A DNA stretch of 64,000 nucleotides from Paenibacillus lemnae (lineage in GTDB: Bacteria; Bacillota; Bacilli; Paenibacillales; Paenibacillaceae), in NCBI RefSeq assembly GCF_012933385.1, contig NZ_JABBPN010000014.1, forward strand, positions 55,501 to 119,500. Reading direction: 5' to 3'. Below the pieces are notes generated by a model that did no database searches, was not told where the DNA came from, and saw only the letters and a list, made by a program, of their open reading frames with translations. Numbering within the stretch: position 1 is the stretch's first letter; the number at the start of each line of letters is the position of its first letter. The position numbers were made by a program, and so were the translations under genes. Positions 8,181 to 16,902 of this stretch are shown piece after piece.

Positions 8181-9034
8181 TCCAATGTGAAGAGATGATA
8201 CGCGAGGGATCCTCTACCTTTTATAAGGCTTTCGGATTTCTTCCGTCCCCGAGAAAAGAGGCGGTTTATGTCATTTATGCATTTTGCCGGATGATTGACG
8301 ATTCCGTTGATGAGCCGGAGAAATCAATGTATACGATTGATGAACTCGAACAATCCTTGAATGAGCTTCATTCGGCTGAGGGACATTTTATATGGCCTGC
8401 GCTTCGCTGGTTGTTTGAGAAATTTCCGAATCTCGACAAAGCTCCTTTTTATAAACAAATGGAGGGTCAGCGCAGAGATTTGGTTCAGAGCCATTACAAT
8501 ACGTTGGAAGAGCTGGAGCATTACTGCTATCTGGTCGCGGGAACCGTCGGAGAGATGCTCCTGCCTGTGCTGCACGATAATCCCGATGCAGAAGTAACAG
8601 AATCGGGGATTTATCTGGGTAAGGCAATGCAGATTGTCAATATTGTCAGAGACATTGGTGAGGATCTGGAACGCGGTCGGCGTTATGTCCCGCTGGAGCT
8701 GATGGAGCAATGTGGATACAGTGAAGAGGATTTTTATAATAAGGTCGTTAACCCGTCTCTGACCACATTAATTGATGAACTTGAAATGAAAGCAAAAGCC
8801 TGGTTCTCTTTAGGTATGCGGAACTTGGACTCCTACCCTAAAAGCAGTGCGTTTAGTGTTGAGCTGGCAGCCCTCTTCTATGGAGGTATACTGGATGCAG
8901 TCAAAAATAATGACTACCAGGTATTCACAGAACGCGCTTATGTGAACAAGCTGCAGAAGACATCGATTCTTGTATCCGTTGCCCGCCGATACGGAATGAG
9001 TATGCTTAAACAAGAAAGCAGTGCCGTTTCATGA
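8159..9034 (+). CDS. crtM: Squalene/phytoene synthase family: dehydrosqualene (diapophytoene) synthase
   Basis: Head-to-head prenyl transferase, 291 residues, expected to join two farnesyl diphosphates into diapophytoene, the first committed step. Both aspartate-rich Mg2+-diphosphate motifs are present: DDSVD at residues 47-51 and DIGEDLERGRRY near residue 165. Other family signs are SSTFYKAF near residue 18 and the long helix with AMQIVNIVRDIG. Start ATG follows AAAGGAGAGG. It is placed with C30-type desaturases, so diapophytoene rather than C40 phytoene is the likely product (inference). The stop overlaps the next start as ATGA. Confidence 0.9.
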   Translation: MHTTNCLVQCEEMIREGSSTFYKAFGFLPSPRKEAVYVIYAFCRMIDDSVDEPEKSMYTIDELEQSLNELHSAEGHFIWPALRWLFEKFPNLDKAPFYKQMEGQRRDLVQSHYNTLEELEHYCYLVAGTVGEMLLPVLHDNPDAEVTESGIYLGKAMQIVNIVRDIGEDLERGRRYVPLELMEQCGYSEEDFYNKVVNPSLTTLIDELEMKAKAWFSLGMRNLDSYPKSSAFSVELAALFYGGILDAVKNNDYQVFTERAYVNKLQKTSILVSVARRYGMSMLKQESSAVS

Positions 9035-9777
9035 AATTGAAAATCGAATATTTGTTTTGGGGATGGTACGGAATTGGTCTGTCTTTAATGCTGCTGTATG
9101 AGGTACCTGATTTTCTGCACTTTTCTAACGGATTATTCCTCGTTTTCTTTGCACTCTACGCAATGAGTTTGGAGAAGCAAGAACTGAAGAATTCACGCTC
9201 TTACACAAGGAGTACGATGTGGGTCAGAGCGCTAATTGTGGCTGTATCCACCTATGTTCTGGAATGGATTGGCACGGAAACCGGATACCCTTTCGGCACT
9301 TACGTATACACAGGTACCTTGAGTATATTCGGTGAACATGTTCCAGTTGCTATCGGCTTTGCCTGGATTGGCGTTATGGTCATGTCTGTGCTGATGTCTA
9401 CGGCTGGCTCCAAATGGCTCCGGGCCATTCAGGCAGGCGGGTGGGCGATGCTGTTCGATCTCGTTCTGGATCCGGCTGCATATGCCAGAGAATTCTGGAT
9501 ATGGAGCGGAGGCGGCTTCTACTCCGGCATTCCTACACAAAATTTTGTGAGCTGGTTTGCTGCGGCGTTTGTGCTGTCTTTTCTTTTTCCGCTGTATAAC
9601 CAGGGTAAGACTGTCTCAAAACCGGTCATTCGATTGTATCAAGGCATGCTGATCATGTTCGGGCTGCTTGCAGCAAAAGAAGGATTGTATATTCCGCTGC
9701 TTATTGCAATCGTCGGGATATGCATAGCCGAGGGGGTGTACCGGTTTGCTGGAAGCCCGCAAAAGCAAAGCATTTGA
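9031..9777 (+). CDS. cruF: CruF-like carotenoid 1,2-hydratase family membrane protein
   Basis: Integral membrane protein of 248 residues with about seven hydrophobic segments. Family signs: ETGYPFGTYVYTG, VPVAIGFAWIGVMVMS and the block LFDLVLDPAAYAREFWIW followed by GGFYSGIPTQNFVSWF. CruF proteins add water to the acyclic end of carotenoids, giving a tertiary hydroxyl. Here this would supply an attachment or modification site on the C30 chain. ATG overlaps the crtM stop. The 3' end overlaps the acyltransferase gene by 32 nt. Family assignment is firm; the exact reaction is inferred. Confidence 0.82.
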   Translation: MKLKIEYLFWGWYGIGLSLMLLYEVPDFLHFSNGLFLVFFALYAMSLEKQELKNSRSYTRSTMWVRALIVAVSTYVLEWIGTETGYPFGTYVYTGTLSIFGEHVPVAIGFAWIGVMVMSVLMSTAGSKWLRAIQAGGWAMLFDLVLDPAAYAREFWIWSGGGFYSGIPTQNFVSWFAAAFVLSFLFPLYNQGKTVSKPVIRLYQGMLIMFGLLAAKEGLYIPLLIAIVGICIAEGVYRFAGSPQKQSI

Positions 9778-10504
9778 TTCTCTTTTTTATCGATACAACA
9801 AGCACTATCTGCTGCAAAGACACTTTCAGCAAGTATCATTTCGCGGGTCATTGGACCCGATGGAACTGGACAGGCCAATTCTCTACATGATGAATCACAG
9901 CTCTTGGTGGGACGGTTTGCTGGCCTATCATGTGCTGCGCACCCTTTCCTCCGGTGATCACTATTTTATGATGGATGAACGTCAGCTGAGCCGTTACCGT
10001 TTCTTTCAAAAACTTGGAGCCTTCTCCATTCAAAAAGATTCGGCCAGGGGCATTATAAAATCCCTGGATTATGCATCAAAGCTTCTTGATGAGGACAAAC
10101 GGGTCTGGATCTATCCTCAAGGGGACATTTATCATGCGGATGTCAGGCCTCTGGTGTTTCAGCCAGGCATCGGGTATTTGTTATCCCGATATCCATCTCC
10201 TGCTGTTATTAGCGTTACAATGGTCAGCAGTTTGATCCGTCACCAGAAACCGGAGATTTCATTATGGGCAAGTAATCCGCTGATTGAAGACTGGCTGGGC
10301 ATGGGCCGTAAACAATCTGCCGTCATGCTGTCAGCTGTCATGGAGCAGCAGCTCAACGAGCACAAAGCTCTTGTCACCCAGGAGCAATGTGATCCTTCCA
10401 CAGGCTTTATTCCGACCTTGAGGGCTGGGCAGAATACGAGTGAGGTCTTTGATGGTTTTCAAAGGAGGTTGTCCCGTTGGAAGTGTTTTTTCAAATCCTT
10501 TTAA
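9746..10504 (+). CDS. PlsC/LPLAT-type acyltransferase (carotenoid acylation)
   Basis: Acyltransferase of 252 residues. The catalytic HX4D motif is NHSSWWD (in MMNHSSWWDGLL, near residue 50) and a second family block YPQGDIYH with RPLVFQPGIGYLL follows. It probably transfers a fatty acyl group to the sugar of the glycosylated carotenoid, as in staphyloxanthin-type pigments. The enzyme is a PlsC-type protein and not related to the small staphylococcal CrtO. Start: TTG at 9746, 7 nt after GAGGGGGTG, within the end of cruF. It overlaps the glycosyltransferase gene by 28 nt. Confidence 0.8.
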   Translation: MLEARKSKAFDSLFYRYNKHYLLQRHFQQVSFRGSLDPMELDRPILYMMNHSSWWDGLLAYHVLRTLSSGDHYFMMDERQLSRYRFFQKLGAFSIQKDSARGIIKSLDYASKLLDEDKRVWIYPQGDIYHADVRPLVFQPGIGYLLSRYPSPAVISVTMVSSLIRHQKPEISLWASNPLIEDWLGMGRKQSAVMLSAVMEQQLNEHKALVTQEQCDPSTGFIPTLRAGQNTSEVFDGFQRRLSRWKCFFKSF

Positions 10505-11628
10505 TGGTGATTGCCGTGCAGCTGCTGTTTGTGTTGTGGAACGGTCATACATGGATCAAGCCTCCAAAAAAAAGCGCGGATCGCAAAGATTTACCCCTGC
10601 TGTCTGTGTTAATCCCTGCACGAAATGAAGAGAACAATATCGAGGGCGCGATTCAGTCCGTTCTAGACAATTCGTACAGTAACCTCGAAGTGGTCATCTT
10701 GGATGACCGCTCTGACGATGCTACATCTCAGATTGTTCTCCAGATGGCTGAACGTGACTCCAGAGTGCGACTGATTCAGGGGGAGGACATGCCAGAGGGT
10801 TGGTGCGGGAAGGTGTATGCCTGCCATCAGCTCTCTCTAGAAGCAAAAGGCGAATGGTGGCTGTTTATGGATGCGGATGTGCGGTTGAAAACTGAAGCGT
10901 TGTCTTCCGTGTGCCGCTTGGCCAACCAGCAAACACGTGGCATGATCACAGGTTTTCCTTTCCAGATCGTAAACAGCTGGATGGAAAGACTGATTGTGCC
11001 GCTCATGACGTTCACGATTTTATGCCATCTGCCCATTAGTTTGGTGCGAAAAGCTTCCAGTTCGAAATTTGCAGCAGCACATGGCGGGTTTATTTTTGTC
11101 TATAGGGACAGTTACCGTAAAGCTGGCGGCCATGCAGCTATTCCGGATCAGCTGGTCGATGATATGGCCCTTGCGCGAGCATTCAAACAAGCGAAAGAGC
11201 CTGTTCTTCTTGCGGATGTGCATCAACATGTTCAGATGAGGATGTATCATAGTGCAGCAGAAGTTTGGGGCGGCTACCGTAAAAATATTTTTGACGGCCT
11301 TGGCAGAAGCATTTCCCTGCTTCTGGCTGTTTCTCTGTTTTATTTCGTCCTGTATGTTTTTCCTGCCGCATTCATGATGTACTCATTGATTACGATGTTC
11401 TTGTTTCCGGAATCACATCAGGAATGGGGCTTGCTGCTGTGGACCTCAGCTTGCGTACTAGCAGGTATATCGGTGAAGATGGCTGCCGATTTGCGGCAGG
11501 GTCAGCCAGGGTGGCTAGCCTTTCTGCAGCCGATTAGCATGCTGCTGTTAATCCTGCTGGCCCTTGACTCCTGCCGGACCGCTTTCACCCGTAAAGGCTA
11601 CCAATGGAAAGGGCGGTTTTATTCATGA
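10477..11628 (+). CDS. crtQ: Family 2 glycosyltransferase, CrtQ-like
   Basis: Membrane-associated GT2 enzyme of 383 residues expected to glycosylate the oxidised or hydroxylated carotenoid. Seen: an N-terminal membrane anchor, VLIPARNEENNIEGAI, the DDRSDD nucleotide-binding stretch, the metal-binding MDADVR motif, an acceptor-side DDMALAR block and three C-terminal membrane helices. The extreme C-terminus YQWKGRFYS closely resembles the end of staphylococcal CrtQ as I recall it. TTG start 8 nt after GGAGG inside the acyltransferase gene. The stop overlaps the crtP start. Confidence 0.85.
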   Translation: MEVFFQILLMVIAVQLLFVLWNGHTWIKPPKKSADRKDLPLLSVLIPARNEENNIEGAIQSVLDNSYSNLEVVILDDRSDDATSQIVLQMAERDSRVRLIQGEDMPEGWCGKVYACHQLSLEAKGEWWLFMDADVRLKTEALSSVCRLANQQTRGMITGFPFQIVNSWMERLIVPLMTFTILCHLPISLVRKASSSKFAAAHGGFIFVYRDSYRKAGGHAAIPDQLVDDMALARAFKQAKEPVLLADVHQHVQMRMYHSAAEVWGGYRKNIFDGLGRSISLLLAVSLFYFVLYVFPAAFMMYSLITMFLFPESHQEWGLLLWTSACVLAGISVKMAADLRQGQPGWLAFLQPISMLLLILLALDSCRTAFTRKGYQWKGRFYS

Positions 11629-13100
11629 TGAAAACAGCGATTGTGATCGGGGCTGGTTTGGGTGGACTATCCAGTGCAATCCGGCTTGCTTCTTCTGGCT
11701 ATAAAGTCACGGTGCTGGAGCAGCAGCACAAGGTGGGCGGCAAGCTGCAGCGTATTGAATCCCAGGGGTACCATTTTGACAGGGGACCCAGTACGATTAC
11801 GATGCCGCAGGCATTCGCCCGCGTGTTTGCCTCAAGCGGCCGGAGGATGGAAGACTATCTGGACCTGTATCGGCTGGATCCGTATACACGCAATTTTTTT
11901 GCTGATGGCTCGGTCGTCGATATGACTTCAAATATGGGGCTGCTGAAAGATCAAATAGCGCTGTACAGTCCAGATGACGCGGCTAACCTGGATGCGTTCA
12001 TGAAAGATTCCAAAGCCATGTTCCAGCAGGCAGATACTCATTTTCTAAATAAGCTGATGCTGGATACGAAATCCAAGCTTTCACCTGCGCTGATCTCAGC
12101 TTTTCTGAAAATTCGCCCCTTAACCACATTGCAGCAGCAGCTGCACCGATACTTCAGCCATGCCAATACATTGGCCATGTTTGGAAGATATGCTACTTAC
12201 GTAGGTGCGTCACCTTATAAAGCTCCAGCGATCTTTGCCATGATGGCGCATTTGGAAGGTTATGCCGGAGTATATGGTGTAAAGGGAGGTACCTATGCCA
12301 TTCCTGCTGCATTTGAAAAGGTTGCTCAAGAACTGGGCGTTGATATCCGGACCGGGGTTGCCGTGCATACACTGCTCTTTTCGGGAGACCGGGTTACGGG
12401 TGTGGAGTGTGATGACGGTTCTATTTATGCGGATGTTATCGTCGTAAACGGGGATGTCCTAACAGCGTGCAAGAATCTCATTCCGGAGTCTAAAAGACCA
12501 GGAATGAGAGATTCGCGCATCCAAGCCTATGAGCCTTCACTCTCCGGATTCGTCGCTCTGATCGGTGTCCGGCAAAAATACCGGAAGCTCCTTCACCACA
12601 ATGTTTTCTTTCCGGAGCAGTATGCTGCCGAGTTTCATGATATTTTCGTTAAGCGGCGTCCTCCAAGTGATCCAACCGTTTACATCTGTCATTCCGGGTA
12701 CTCTGAGCCCTCTATGGCACCAGAAGGGGGGAGCAATCTGTTTGTCTTGATCAATGCTCCTTATACTTCCTCAGCGTGGAGCTGGGATCAAGGGCGGGAT
12801 GCCTATAAAGCTCAGCTGATGAGCCGTCTTCATACACTCGGGATTTATGGAGCTGAAGAGGCGGAGGTCCAGCAAATTTATACTCCTGAGGATCTGCAAA
12901 AAGATACCGGGGCTTATAGAGGAGCCATTTACGGAATCTCATCCAATTCGGCCAGGCAGACGTTTGCACGGCCTTCCAACAGGTTGAAAGGGTTGAACAA
13001 CCTTTGGTTTGTGGGTGGAACGACAAATCCAGGTGGAGGAACGCCTATCGTGACTCTTTCCGGTCAACTGGTCGCCGATGAGATTATCCGGCGCGGATAA
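11625..13100 (+). CDS. crtP: CrtP-like diapocarotenoid oxygenase
   Basis: Third CrtN/CrtP-family flavoprotein, about 491 residues. In S. aureus CrtP oxidises the terminal methyl group of the diapocarotenoid. Seen: AIVIGAGLGGLSSAIRLA (FAD), FDRGPSTITMPQAF, FFADGSVVDM, YVGASPYKAPAIFAMM, APEGGSNLFVL, and the C-terminal GGTTNPGGGTPIVTLSGQ. These resemble CrtP more than CrtN. Start: an in-frame ATG exists at 11604, but ATG 11625 is 8 nt after GGGCGG and overlaps the crtQ stop as ATGA, as elsewhere in the operon. No aldehyde dehydrogenase gene follows; the operon ends in a terminator. Confidence 0.85.
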   Translation: MMKTAIVIGAGLGGLSSAIRLASSGYKVTVLEQQHKVGGKLQRIESQGYHFDRGPSTITMPQAFARVFASSGRRMEDYLDLYRLDPYTRNFFADGSVVDMTSNMGLLKDQIALYSPDDAANLDAFMKDSKAMFQQADTHFLNKLMLDTKSKLSPALISAFLKIRPLTTLQQQLHRYFSHANTLAMFGRYATYVGASPYKAPAIFAMMAHLEGYAGVYGVKGGTYAIPAAFEKVAQELGVDIRTGVAVHTLLFSGDRVTGVECDDGSIYADVIVVNGDVLTACKNLIPESKRPGMRDSRIQAYEPSLSGFVALIGVRQKYRKLLHHNVFFPEQYAAEFHDIFVKRRPPSDPTVYICHSGYSEPSMAPEGGSNLFVLINAPYTSSAWSWDQGRDAYKAQLMSRLHTLGIYGAEEAEVQQIYTPEDLQKDTGAYRGAIYGISSNSARQTFARPSNRLKGLNNLWFVGGTTNPGGGTPIVTLSGQLVADEIIRRG

Positions 13101-13110
13101 TGTAAATAAT

Positions 13111-13153
13111 AAACCGCTTTTTCAGCTTAATAGCTGGAGAAGCGGTTTTTTTG
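13111..13153 (+). terminator. Terminator of the carotenoid operon
   Basis: AAACCGCTT...CAGC pairs with GCTG...AAGCGGTTT, followed by TTTTT. It lies 10 nt after the crtP stop. Confidence 0.88.
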
Positions 13154-13383
13154 TGATGAACAATATAAGTACTTCGAGTATAAATGTCGGAATAAAATAT
13201 CATCCTGATGAGTAATTTTGGGGAATAACCATCATAAACCTATATATATTTCTGTCATGAAGCTTACATATTGAGCTTGTATTTTCCACCAATTGAGCTT
13301 ATGATGATATTAATTTTTGATAAAAGAGACATTGATCTAAAGTGGTCATGTCTAATAGACTAGAGGATAAGTAGGGAAATCAT

Positions 13384-14247
13384 ATGTCAATAAACAATAA
13401 CATCCTGATCAAGATCAGGGATATGAAAGATAGTCTTACTCCGGTTGAAAAAATGCTCGCTGAATATATTCTCGAAAATCTGGATGAAATTCCGCATTTG
13501 TCGATCAAAAGCCTTGCCCAGCTCACCAGAACAAGTGATGCTTCTGTACTGCGCTTCTGCAAGACGATGGGATACAGCGGCTACCGCAGCTTCATCGTCA
13601 GTATTTCAGCATCTCTGGGTTCAATGGATGAGGAGCAGAAGCATCAATACACGGACATTCAGCCTGGTGATGATCTGGATACCATCATTTCGAATATTTC
13701 ACGCAATAACATGAAATCGATTGAGGACACGCTCAGCGTCATTCATAAAGATGCAATTGCCCGTGCGGTCAAGATTCTTCAGGTCTGCAAAAGAATTGTC
13801 TTTTTCGGCATTGGAGCTTCCGGCCTGGTTGGCATTGATGCGGAACAGAAGTTTACGCGGATCAATAAGATGTGCCATGCCTATGTTGATGGGCACAGCC
13901 AGCTGACGGCTGCGACCCTCCTTGAAAAAAATGACGTCGCCATCTTTATTTCCAATTCGGGAACGACAGTTGAAATTTTGGAAGCTTTGGATATTGCGAA
14001 GAAGAACGGTGCGCACATCATTGCAATCACGAAATACAACAAGAGTGAATTGGCAGAAAAGGCGAATATTGTGCTCGGCATTTCTACCCCTGAACTCACC
14101 ATCCGGAGTGGTGCGATGGGTTCAAGGATCGCGATGCTGACCGTCATTGATATTCTTTTCGCCGGCGTAGCAAGCGCAGAATACCGTAATGTGAAAAAAT
14201 ACCTGACCAAAACACACAATATTATATCGAGCAAGCATCGTAAATAG
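13384..14247 (+). CDS. murR: RpiR/MurR-type transcriptional regulator with SIS domain
   Basis: DNA-binding regulator of 287 residues: N-terminal HTH_6 helix-turn-helix (about 1-80; LTPVEKMLAEYIL, SDASVLRFCKTMGYSGYRSF) and C-terminal SIS sugar-phosphate domain (about 125-260; FFGIGASGLVGIDAEQKF, ISNSGTTVEILEAL). Family members sense phosphosugars. Next to murQ the likely effector is MurNAc-6-phosphate. The gene has its own terminator, so it is transcribed apart from murQ. Start ATG after GTAGGGAAATCAT. The symbol rests on neighbourhood. Confidence 0.82.
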   Translation: MSINNNILIKIRDMKDSLTPVEKMLAEYILENLDEIPHLSIKSLAQLTRTSDASVLRFCKTMGYSGYRSFIVSISASLGSMDEEQKHQYTDIQPGDDLDTIISNISRNNMKSIEDTLSVIHKDAIARAVKILQVCKRIVFFGIGASGLVGIDAEQKFTRINKMCHAYVDGHSQLTAATLLEKNDVAIFISNSGTTVEILEALDIAKKNGAHIIAITKYNKSELAEKANIVLGISTPELTIRSGAMGSRIAMLTVIDILFAGVASAEYRNVKKYLTKTHNIISSKHRK

Positions 14248-14292
14248 AAAAAAAGACACTGGCAAAAGAGGAAAATGCCAGTGTCTTTTTTT
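14248..14292 (+). terminator. Terminator after murR (bidirectional shape)
   Basis: GACACTGGCA (14255-14264) pairs perfectly with TGCCAGTGTC (14276-14285), followed by seven T and preceded by an A run. Confidence 0.88.
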
Positions 14293-14334
14293 GCAATTTT
14301 AACAAAATAAAAAACCATTTATTAATTTTATAAA

Positions 14335-14384
14335 GAAATTTTATTTCAAAAAATATTGACCAACCTGCAATTTGAGGATAAGAT
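14335..14384 (+). promoter_or_regulatory. murQ operon promoter with upstream inverted repeat
   Basis: TTGACC (14356-14361) and TAAGAT (14379-14384) are separated by 17 bp. Immediately upstream, GAAAT (14335-14339) and ATTTC (14343-14347) form an inverted repeat that could bind the RpiR-type regulator. The start codon of murQ is 39 nt downstream. Operator assignment is inference. Confidence 0.6.
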
Positions 14385-14422
14385 GCAATTAGAAAGAAAA
14401 TACATCAGAGAGGGGGATGACC

Positions 14423-15337
14423 ATGGATGAGTATCTTGCCGGTTTAACAACCGAGAGTATCAACCAGAAGACTCACATGATCGACGAGTGCTCGACTCAG
14501 GAAATGCTGCTTTTGATGAATGAGCAGGATGCCAAGGTCCCCGCAGCGGTGGCGGCAGAAATTCCGAACATCGTCAAGGCGGTGGATACTTTGCACCGCG
14601 TGCTCCAAAACGGGGGAAGAATGTTTTACATAGGTGCCGGATCTTCGGGCAGAATTGGTGTGCTGGACGCATCGGAATGCCCGCCGACTTTTGGAACCGA
14701 TCCCTTGATGGTCCAAGGTTACATCGCGGGTGGCGATATTGCTTTAAGACTCGCAGTAGAAGGCTCTGAAGACAATGAAGAAGAGGGAATAGCGCTTATC
14801 GAGCAAATCGGTGTCACCGATAAGGATGCGGTTGTGGGAATCACGGCCAGCGGTAGTGCCAGATATGTCATATCCGCTCTTCGTAAAGCTCAGCAGATTG
14901 GAGCGGCTACCATTGGTGTTGTCAACAATCTGAACTCCAGATTGGAACCGGTTTGCGATATCTTAATCGCTCCAATTGTAGGACCGGAAGTCATTACAGG
15001 TTCAACCCGTCTTAAAGCGGGAACGGCTCAAAAATTGGTACTGAACATGCTTACTACATGCACCATGGTAAAGCTGGGGAAAACCTACAACAATTTAATG
15101 GTGGATCTTAAAGCCAGCAATATCAAACTGTATGATCGTTCTGTACGCATTATCAAGACAGCAACAGGGGTCGATGATGCTACGGCAACAAGATATCTGG
15201 AAAGCGCTTCCATGAATTGTAAGCTGGCGATTATGATGATCAAGACCGGTCTGGATCAAACTCAGGCTGAAGACATGCTTAAGCAAAACGAAGGACGCCT
15301 TAAGAAGGCGATCCAAAGTCATAAGACAGTGGTGTGA
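14423..15337 (+). CDS. murQ: N-acetylmuramic acid 6-phosphate etherase
   Basis: Cytoplasmic SIS-domain enzyme that removes the lactyl ether of MurNAc-6-phosphate to give GlcNAc-6-phosphate and D-lactate. About 304 residues, normal length. Seen: TESINQKTHMID near the N-terminus, IGAGSSGRIGVLDASECPPT, the catalytic-region VEGSEDNEEEG and GITASGSARYVISAL, then PEVITGSTRLKAGTAQKLVLN, all characteristic. An ATG at 14417 directly abuts GAGGGGG, so ATG 14423, 6 nt away, is the better start. It heads the operon that continues with an ABC importer. The substrate must be phosphorylated first, yet no MurNAc kinase or PTS gene lies in the cluster. Confidence 0.93.
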   Translation: MDEYLAGLTTESINQKTHMIDECSTQEMLLLMNEQDAKVPAAVAAEIPNIVKAVDTLHRVLQNGGRMFYIGAGSSGRIGVLDASECPPTFGTDPLMVQGYIAGGDIALRLAVEGSEDNEEEGIALIEQIGVTDKDAVVGITASGSARYVISALRKAQQIGAATIGVVNNLNSRLEPVCDILIAPIVGPEVITGSTRLKAGTAQKLVLNMLTTCTMVKLGKTYNNLMVDLKASNIKLYDRSVRIIKTATGVDDATATRYLESASMNCKLAIMMIKTGLDQTQAEDMLKQNEGRLKKAIQSHKTVV

Positions 15338-15371
15338 AATAGTTTCATATAACCTGGGGAGGTCTGTAATT

Positions 15372-16814
15372 ATGAAAAAGAGAATGCGTACTTGGGCATC
15401 CGTTTTTGCTTTAACTTTTGCTTTAACTTCGATCACGGCTTGCAGCGGAGGCGGCAGTGCTGAAGAAGGAACAGGGGGCACAACAGGAGGAAGCGGTCAA
15501 ACAGCTGAAGCAAAAGATACCATAACCGCATTGCTTCCACCGGTATCAGCCGGATTCCAGGATAATTTCGCTCAAATGGAGAAAGATTTCAATGCGCTGT
15601 ATCCGAACCTGACGCTTAAGATCGAACCGGCGAGCTGGGAGGATATGACTCAGAAACTGGACACCCAGGTTAATGCAGGCAGTCCGCCTGACATCGCATT
15701 TATCCCTTCGGGAAGTATTGCTAAGTATGTTGAACAAGGCATGGTTATGAGTATTGATGATATTGCTACTCAAGAAATGAAGGATGACTTCGACGAAGCT
15801 CCGCTGGAGTACATGAAGCAGGGTGAGTCTTTGTACGGATTCCCGGGCTACATGGAAGTTCACGGCATCGGTGGTAACAAGGAATTCCTCGAAGAAGCCG
15901 GTATTGACTACAAGAAGGTACAGCAAGAAGGCTGGACATACGATGAGTTCCGTGAAGCGATTAAGAAAGGTGTAGTGAAAGAAGGCGACACAACCAGCCG
16001 TTACGGTTTTGTATTTGCTACTTCTGGCGTAACTTCCCGTGACTACCTGACGATTCTCGTTAAAAATGCGGGCATGCCTTCTCCATTCACCACAGACCAT
16101 AAATTTGCTTATACCAGCTCTAACTTTCTTGAAGTTTTGAAAGCAATCCGTCAAATGATCGACGACGGCTCCATGCCGAAAGAACTCAGTTCCGTGGATG
16201 CAGGTAAACGCTGGAACATGTTCCTGACTGGCCAAACGATGATTACAGGTAAAGGTCTTGCTACGTTCGAAAATTCGGCTAAGAAAAACAATGAGAAGCT
16301 GGAAGCGAATGACGGCAGTGCCGTTCAAGGCAGTATTCCTGTCGAGTACATCGTGCTCCCAGTGCCAACTTTTGCAGGTGAGAAGCAGCAAGCAAGCGTT
16401 GCCGTTGACGGATATGTTACATTCCGCGGTAAAAAGGAACCAACCGAAGAACATAAAGAGAATGTTGTAAAAGCTGCGTATTTCCTTTCCAGCGGTAAAG
16501 TTGCCGCAACTACGAACAATGACTTGTTTGCAGCTCATATTACAGACAGCGGCAGAGAAGCTGCGAAAGAAATGACAATCGACCGTAATCCGGATAACGT
16601 CGAAGCTGTTGAAACCCTGTTGAAGCAAGCTTCCCCAGCACGTCCAGACATCCCGACTGAATTGGGTGCTAAAGCGATCAAACTGGAAGATGAAGTCATC
16701 ATTCCTAAATTGCAGGCGCTCATTGCAGGCGAGATTACCCCAGAAGAAATGTATGAAGAAGTAAAATCTGCAGCCGTTCAAACTTTTGGTGAAGATGGCG
16801 TTGTAACAGAGTAG
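15372..16814 (+). CDS. ABC sugar-binding lipoprotein of the MurNAc cluster
   Basis: Family-1 solute-binding protein of 480 residues with signal peptide, lipobox ITAC followed by SGGG, and a glycine-rich linker. The mature domain has LNAG-type sugar-binding features (SPPDIAFIPSGSIAKYVEQG, YGFPGYMEVHGIGGNKEFLE). RBS GGGGAGG before ATG. It sits 34 nt after murQ and before two permeases, so the natural ligand is probably MurNAc or a MurNAc-containing saccharide (inference from context only). No ATPase gene lies in the cluster; a shared MsmK-type ATPase must energise it. Confidence 0.88.
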   Translation: MKKRMRTWASVFALTFALTSITACSGGGSAEEGTGGTTGGSGQTAEAKDTITALLPPVSAGFQDNFAQMEKDFNALYPNLTLKIEPASWEDMTQKLDTQVNAGSPPDIAFIPSGSIAKYVEQGMVMSIDDIATQEMKDDFDEAPLEYMKQGESLYGFPGYMEVHGIGGNKEFLEEAGIDYKKVQQEGWTYDEFREAIKKGVVKEGDTTSRYGFVFATSGVTSRDYLTILVKNAGMPSPFTTDHKFAYTSSNFLEVLKAIRQMIDDGSMPKELSSVDAGKRWNMFLTGQTMITGKGLATFENSAKKNNEKLEANDGSAVQGSIPVEYIVLPVPTFAGEKQQASVAVDGYVTFRGKKEPTEEHKENVVKAAYFLSSGKVAATTNNDLFAAHITDSGREAAKEMTIDRNPDNVEAVETLLKQASPARPDIPTELGAKAIKLEDEVIIPKLQALIAGEITPEEMYEEVKSAAVQTFGEDGVVTE

Positions 16815-16872
16815 CATGCAGTGCCGGACAGCCGCGTGTACATTAAGCGCTGCTGTCCGCTCCATGCTTTTT
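16813..16872 (+). terminator. Hairpin with T-run between binding protein and permeases (likely partial terminator)
   Basis: AGCATG...CGGACAGC pairs with GCTGTCCG...CATGCT, followed by TTTTTG. It begins at the stop codon of the binding protein. It may stop most transcripts and leave more binding protein than permease, or stabilise the upstream mRNA 3' end. Confidence 0.65.
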
Positions 16873-16902
16873 GAACGAAAGCTGTGAAAGGAGTTTTGTA
16901 CG

